Shown here piece by piece: positions 6,661 through 8,651 of a DNA stretch of 8,651 nt (its first letter is position 1; every line of letters starts with the position of its first letter). The notes under the pieces are model-generated. The model was not told the origin of the DNA and did not search any database. It saw nothing but the letters and a program-made list of their open reading frames with translations. The stretch lies in contig CABQMV010000088.1 of the NCBI GenBank assembly GCA_902465325.1, positions 1 through 8,651 on the forward strand, written 5' to 3'. Source of the DNA: an uncultured Oscillospiraceae bacterium (GTDB lineage Bacteria > Bacillota > Clostridia > UBA1212 > SIG427). The position numbers were made by a program, and so were the translations under genes.

Positions 6661-7473
6661 CTAACCATTTTTTTTGTACTGTGACGGGCTGAGTCCCGTA
6701 ACTTTTTTAAATAATTTGGAAAAATAATAGATATCGTGTATTCCTACAGAGGCCGCTACCTCTCCAATAGAAAGCCGGGACCCTTCAATTAGTTCTATAG
6801 ACTTTTTAATTCTGTAATTGGCGATGTAATCCTGGGGCGAAGAGCCGGTATACTTTTTGAATATCCGGTAGAAATAAGTACGGTCCAGCGAAAGAAACTG
6901 GGCAATAGAGGCCACTGTTATGTGCTTCATATAGTTGTATTCTATATACCAGATTGCTTTATCTACCTGATTTACCGGTTTTTCGGATCTGCTTTTATAG
7001 GGGGCATCCGAAAAGGCTTTGAAACAGGACAGTAAAAAGGTATTCAGCGTAATCTGAGAGGCAACGTTGCCGTTTCGGTCCAGGTAGTCCAGACAGTTTC
7101 TGATTGCAGAATAAAAGTTCAAATTATGCAGCGTCCATGTGTAGGCATGACTGTCTATATGGGCATACCGAAGGTATTGCTTTGCTGCGCTTCCGGCAAA
7201 GCCGACCCAGCAAAACGACCAGGTATTGTTGATGTCAGGGGAGTAATAGGTGACGATTTCGCCGGGGTATATGAAAAAAGCATCGCCTTTTTCCAAAAAG
7301 AACTTCTGTCCGGCAACTTCATAGTAACCGCTGCCCGCAGTAATATAATGGACCAGATAATAGTCTCTGATATGAGGGGGACAGGTAAATTTTGGGCAAC
7401 AATCTTCATATCCGCAGTTTACCATGTACAGATCCAAATCAATATTCTTTTTGTTGAAAAATTCCTGGCGCAT
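6661..7473 (-). CDS. AraC-family transcriptional regulator with cupin-type sensor domain
   Basis: The 270-residue protein is an AraC/XylS regulator of the sugar-responsive type (MsmR/RafR-like in style). The N-terminal 100 or so residues resemble the AraC ligand-binding cupin (RDYYLVHYITAGSGYYEVAGQKFFLEKGDAFFIYPGE at about 36-72). The C-terminal 100 residues hold the two helix-turn-helix motifs, at about 185-217 (ITVASIAQFLSLDRTYFYRIFKK) and about 235-266 (LSIGEVAASVGIHDIYYFSKLFKK), ending with the signature TGLSPSQYK. The CAT at 7471-7473 is the start, preceded on the minus strand by GGGAG (7483-7487) at 9 bases. It is divergent from a ketose epimerase, the likely target. An unusual cysteine cluster (C20, C25, C26, C31) precedes the cupin. 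It probably acts as an activator; the ligand, presumably a ketose or related sugar, is not known. Confidence 0.92.
   Translation of the reverse strand: MRQEFFNKKNIDLDLYMVNCGYEDCCPKFTCPPHIRDYYLVHYITAGSGYYEVAGQKFFLEKGDAFFIYPGEIVTYYSPDINNTWSFCWVGFAGSAAKQYLRYAHIDSHAYTWTLHNLNFYSAIRNCLDYLDRNGNVASQITLNTFLLSCFKAFSDAPYKSRSEKPVNQVDKAIWYIEYNYMKHITVASIAQFLSLDRTYFYRIFKKYTGSSPQDYIANYRIKKSIELIEGSRLSIGEVAASVGIHDIYYFSKLFKKVTGLSPSQYKKNG
6681..6708 (+). terminator. Candidate intrinsic terminator of the + strand operon, inside the convergent araC gene
   Basis: On the + strand, ACGGG (6684-6688) can pair with CCCGT (6695-6699) across a six-base loop. GT (6681-6682) and AC (6701-6702) can extend the stem past one mismatch, and six Ts follow at 6703-6708. 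It lies 55 bases beyond the last operon stop codon. The bases also encode the conserved VTGLSPSQY tail of the AraC protein, so the hairpin may be a by-product of coding. It has no T tract in the other direction, so it would not terminate the araC transcript. Confidence 0.45.
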
Positions 7474-7500
7474 AAACTTATTCTCCCATTATTATCAATA

Positions 7501-7529
7501 AGTATACCATGTTTTTTACATAAAAACCA
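7501..7529 (-). promoter_or_regulatory. Putative promoter of the araC-type regulator gene
   Basis: Read on the minus strand, TGGTATACT gives an extended -10 (TATACT at 7501-7506 with TG just upstream). The hexamer 17 bases further up is TGGTTT (7524-7529), a poor -35. The start of transcription would fall about 20 bases before the ATG, which fits a short leader carrying the GGGAG site. An ATGT-N5-ACAT inverted repeat (7509-7521) lies in the spacer. Confidence 0.45.
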
Positions 7530-7633
7530 GTTTTTTTGCTTATATAGGACTTCTGTGCGGGATTTCACTTTGCCTAGCTGTGCTGCCTCATTTTGAATAA
7601 ACCGGAGAACAAAGCAGACCAGATATAAAACAG

Positions 7634-7670
7634 AAAACAACATATGTACAAAAAACAAACAACGTATGAC
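7634..7670 (+). promoter_or_regulatory. Tandem 22-bp-period direct repeats, likely AraC-type operator
   Basis: AAACAACATATG at 7635-7646 recurs as AAACAACGTATG at 7657-7668 (11 of 12 identical), with starts 22 bases apart, about two helical turns. The second copy ends 4 bases before the -35 hexamer at 7673. Two direct half-sites about 21 bp apart ending at or in the -35 are the classical arrangement for activation by AraC-family proteins. The divergent regulator gene makes it the likely binder. The repeats are seen directly; the binding is inference. Confidence 0.6.
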
Positions 7671-7672
7671 TA

Positions 7673-7701
7673 TTGTGCTGTAAGTTGGGAATGACTATAG
7701 T
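7673..7701 (+). promoter_or_regulatory. Putative activator-dependent promoter of the ketose epimerase gene
   Basis: TTGTGC (7673-7678) and TATAGT (7696-7701) are separated by exactly 17 bases. The -10 matches consensus at five of six positions and the -35 at only three, as is common for promoters that need an activator. Transcription would begin near 7708, giving a leader of about 29 bases that contains the AAGGAGG ribosome binding site. Confidence 0.55.
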
Positions 7702-7736
7702 AAAGTCAGTGGTTTGGAGATGCAAGGAGGTACAGC

Positions 7737-8606
7737 ATGAAGTTTGGCACATTATACGCGTACTGGACACGGGAATGGACCGGTGATTACAAATTCTTTG
7801 CTGAAAAAGTATCCCGCCTGGGCTTTGATGTTCTTGAGCTGTCGGCAGGGGATCTTGTAACAATGAGTGATGGGAAAATTCGGGAACTGAGGGCAGCTGC
7901 CCGGGACGCAGGAATCGAAATTACTTCTAATATTGGCCCTAAAAAAGAGTATGATGTAGCTTCTGCGGATCCGGAAGTCAGAAAAAACGGGATTGAATTT
8001 TTGTCGGCTGTTATGCGTAAAATGGAGCGGCTGGGGTCTAACGCATTAGTGGGTGTTCTATACACCTACTGGCCCAATGATTTTACCGATTTAAATAAAG
8101 AAGCACAGTGGTCCAGAGGTGTGAAAAGTGTAAAGGTACTGGGACATGTGGCCGAGACATTGGGAATTGATCTTTGTCTTGAGGTTGTAAACCGGTTTGA
8201 AACACATATTCTGAATACGGCGGAAGAGGGCGTTCGCTATTGCCGGGATGTGGACTGCGCCCATGTAAAGCTTTTGCTGGATACCTTTCATATGAACATT
8301 GAGGAGGATGATCTGGCAGAGGCCATTCGGACAGCAGGCTCTTATTTAGGTCATTTTCATGTAGGAGAGGGTAACCGAAAGCTTCCGGGAACCGGTCATT
8401 TGTCATGGGCGGAAATTGGAGGGGCGCTGCGTGAGATTTCCTATAACGGAGCAGTGGTTTTGGAGCCTTTTGTTAAAATGGGCGGACAGGTAGGCCGTGA
8501 TATAAAGGTTTGGAGAGATTTGTCAGAGGGAGCAGATCTGGATGAAATGGATAGAGAGATCAAGAAATCTCTGGAATTTTTGAAACAAAATTTTAACGCA
8601 ATATAA
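7737..8606 (+). CDS. Ketose 3-epimerase (D-psicose/D-tagatose 3-epimerase family)
   Basis: The 289-residue protein is a TIM-barrel sugar isomerase/epimerase closely resembling D-psicose (D-allulose) 3-epimerases. These invert C3 of free ketohexoses, such as fructose to psicose, using Mn2+ or Co2+. The metal ligands are E149 (LCLEVVNRFE), D182 (LLDTFHMNIEE), H208 (LGHFHVGE) and E243 (VVLEPFV). E149 and E243 are also the catalytic acid/base pair. E155, H185 and R214 match substrate-binding positions. The family tail GGQVG.DIKVWRDLS is intact. The length is usual (about 290). The ATG at 7737 follows AAGGAGG with six bases between. It is divergent from an AraC-type regulator and followed closely by another gene, suggesting an inducible catabolic operon. 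The true substrate is uncertain, because some pocket residues differ from the characterised enzymes as I recall them. Confidence 0.9.
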   Translation: MKFGTLYAYWTREWTGDYKFFAEKVSRLGFDVLELSAGDLVTMSDGKIRELRAAARDAGIEITSNIGPKKEYDVASADPEVRKNGIEFLSAVMRKMERLGSNALVGVLYTYWPNDFTDLNKEAQWSRGVKSVKVLGHVAETLGIDLCLEVVNRFETHILNTAEEGVRYCRDVDCAHVKLLLDTFHMNIEEDDLAEAIRTAGSYLGHFHVGEGNRKLPGTGHLSWAEIGGALREISYNGAVVLEPFVKMGGQVGRDIKVWRDLSEGADLDEMDREIKKSLEFLKQNFNAI

Positions 8607-8621
8607 AGGAGGGTAAATTTT

Positions 8622-8651
8622 ATGTATGTAACCAGTATAGAAATCATAAAG
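8622..8651 (+). CDS. N-terminus of a downstream gene, truncated by the window end
   Basis: Fifteen bases after the epimerase stop, an ATG at 8622 opens a frame (MYVTSIEIIK) that runs off the window. A strong AAAGGAGGG at 8605-8613, 8 bases before the ATG, makes a real start very likely. The other ATG at 8626 is followed at once by a stop. Ten residues do not identify the protein. The pattern is loosely like the start of class II ketose-bisphosphate aldolases, which would suit a ketose pathway, but this is a guess. It is probably co-transcribed with the epimerase. Confidence 0.6.
   Translation, partial: MYVTSIEIIK

Larger units (their letters stand above)
7474..7736. other. 263-bp divergent intergenic control region
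   Basis: This gap separates the araC-type gene (minus) from the ketose epimerase (plus). It holds, in order, the regulator's ribosome binding site and promoter, about 100 bases (roughly 7530-7633) in which I see no gene, hairpin or clear motif, then the 22-bp direct repeats, the epimerase promoter and a strong AAGGAGG ribosome binding site (7724-7730). I see no convincing small gene or riboswitch. Confidence 0.7.

Noticed and set aside
6645..6671. AAAATG (6645-6650) pairing with CATTTT (6666-6671), followed by more Ts, as a terminator between the convergent genes
   Set aside because: The stem is six mostly A-T pairs with a 15-base loop, too weak to call as an intrinsic terminator.
7509..7521. 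ATGT-N5-ACAT inverted repeat in the regulator promoter as an autoregulatory site
   Set aside because: It is short, the centre is only Ts, and it does not resemble the direct repeats upstream of the epimerase.
7126..7596. Plus-strand open frame of 156 codons opposite the N-terminal half of the araC-type gene
   Set aside because: The AraC frame is clearly the coding one. This frame also runs through the intergenic control region and has no good ribosome binding site.

Overview
The window reads as chromosomal DNA of a low-to-mid GC Firmicute, most likely a gut-type Clostridia member of the Lachnospiraceae kind. The reasons are the dprA-topA-trmFO gene order, strong AGGAGG-type ribosome binding sites, protein sequences typical of that group, and a type II dehydroquinase beside a YqeG phosphatase and an Xaa-Pro peptidase. 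This placement is inference from gene order and protein style; no database search was possible.

Region 1 (1-6626, all + strand) is a tightly packed housekeeping operon. It holds the last 33 codons of a DprA-like protein, then topA (DNA topoisomerase I), trmFO (folate/FAD tRNA m5U54 methyltransferase), aroK (shikimate kinase), aroQ (type II 3-dehydroquinate dehydratase), a YqeG-type HAD phosphatase, a PepP-like M24 aminopeptidase and a small membrane-anchored protein of unknown function. From topA onward, neighbouring genes overlap by 4 or 8 nt or are separated by 7-11 nt, so they are probably co-transcribed and partly translationally coupled. A promoter-like TATAAT precedes topA. A second extended -10 lies inside the 3' end of trmFO and could serve aroK onward. 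The best terminator candidate for the operon lies inside the 3' end of the convergent araC-type gene.

Region 2 (6661-8651) is an accessory sugar-metabolism locus. An AraC-family regulator on the minus strand is divergent from a ketose 3-epimerase of the D-psicose/D-tagatose 3-epimerase family, which is followed by the first ten codons of a further gene. The 263-bp intergenic region holds a promoter for each direction. Immediately upstream of the epimerase -35 is a pair of direct repeats with a 22-bp period, the geometry expected for an AraC-type activator site. The simplest reading is that the regulator senses a sugar through its N-terminal domain and switches on the epimerase and the genes after it.

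No clearly new system was found. The observations most worth checking are the regulator/repeat/promoter arrangement, a second pair of similar 22-bp-spaced repeats beyond the araC stop codon, pocket substitutions in the epimerase, a cysteine cluster in the regulator, and the unidentified four-cysteine exported domain.
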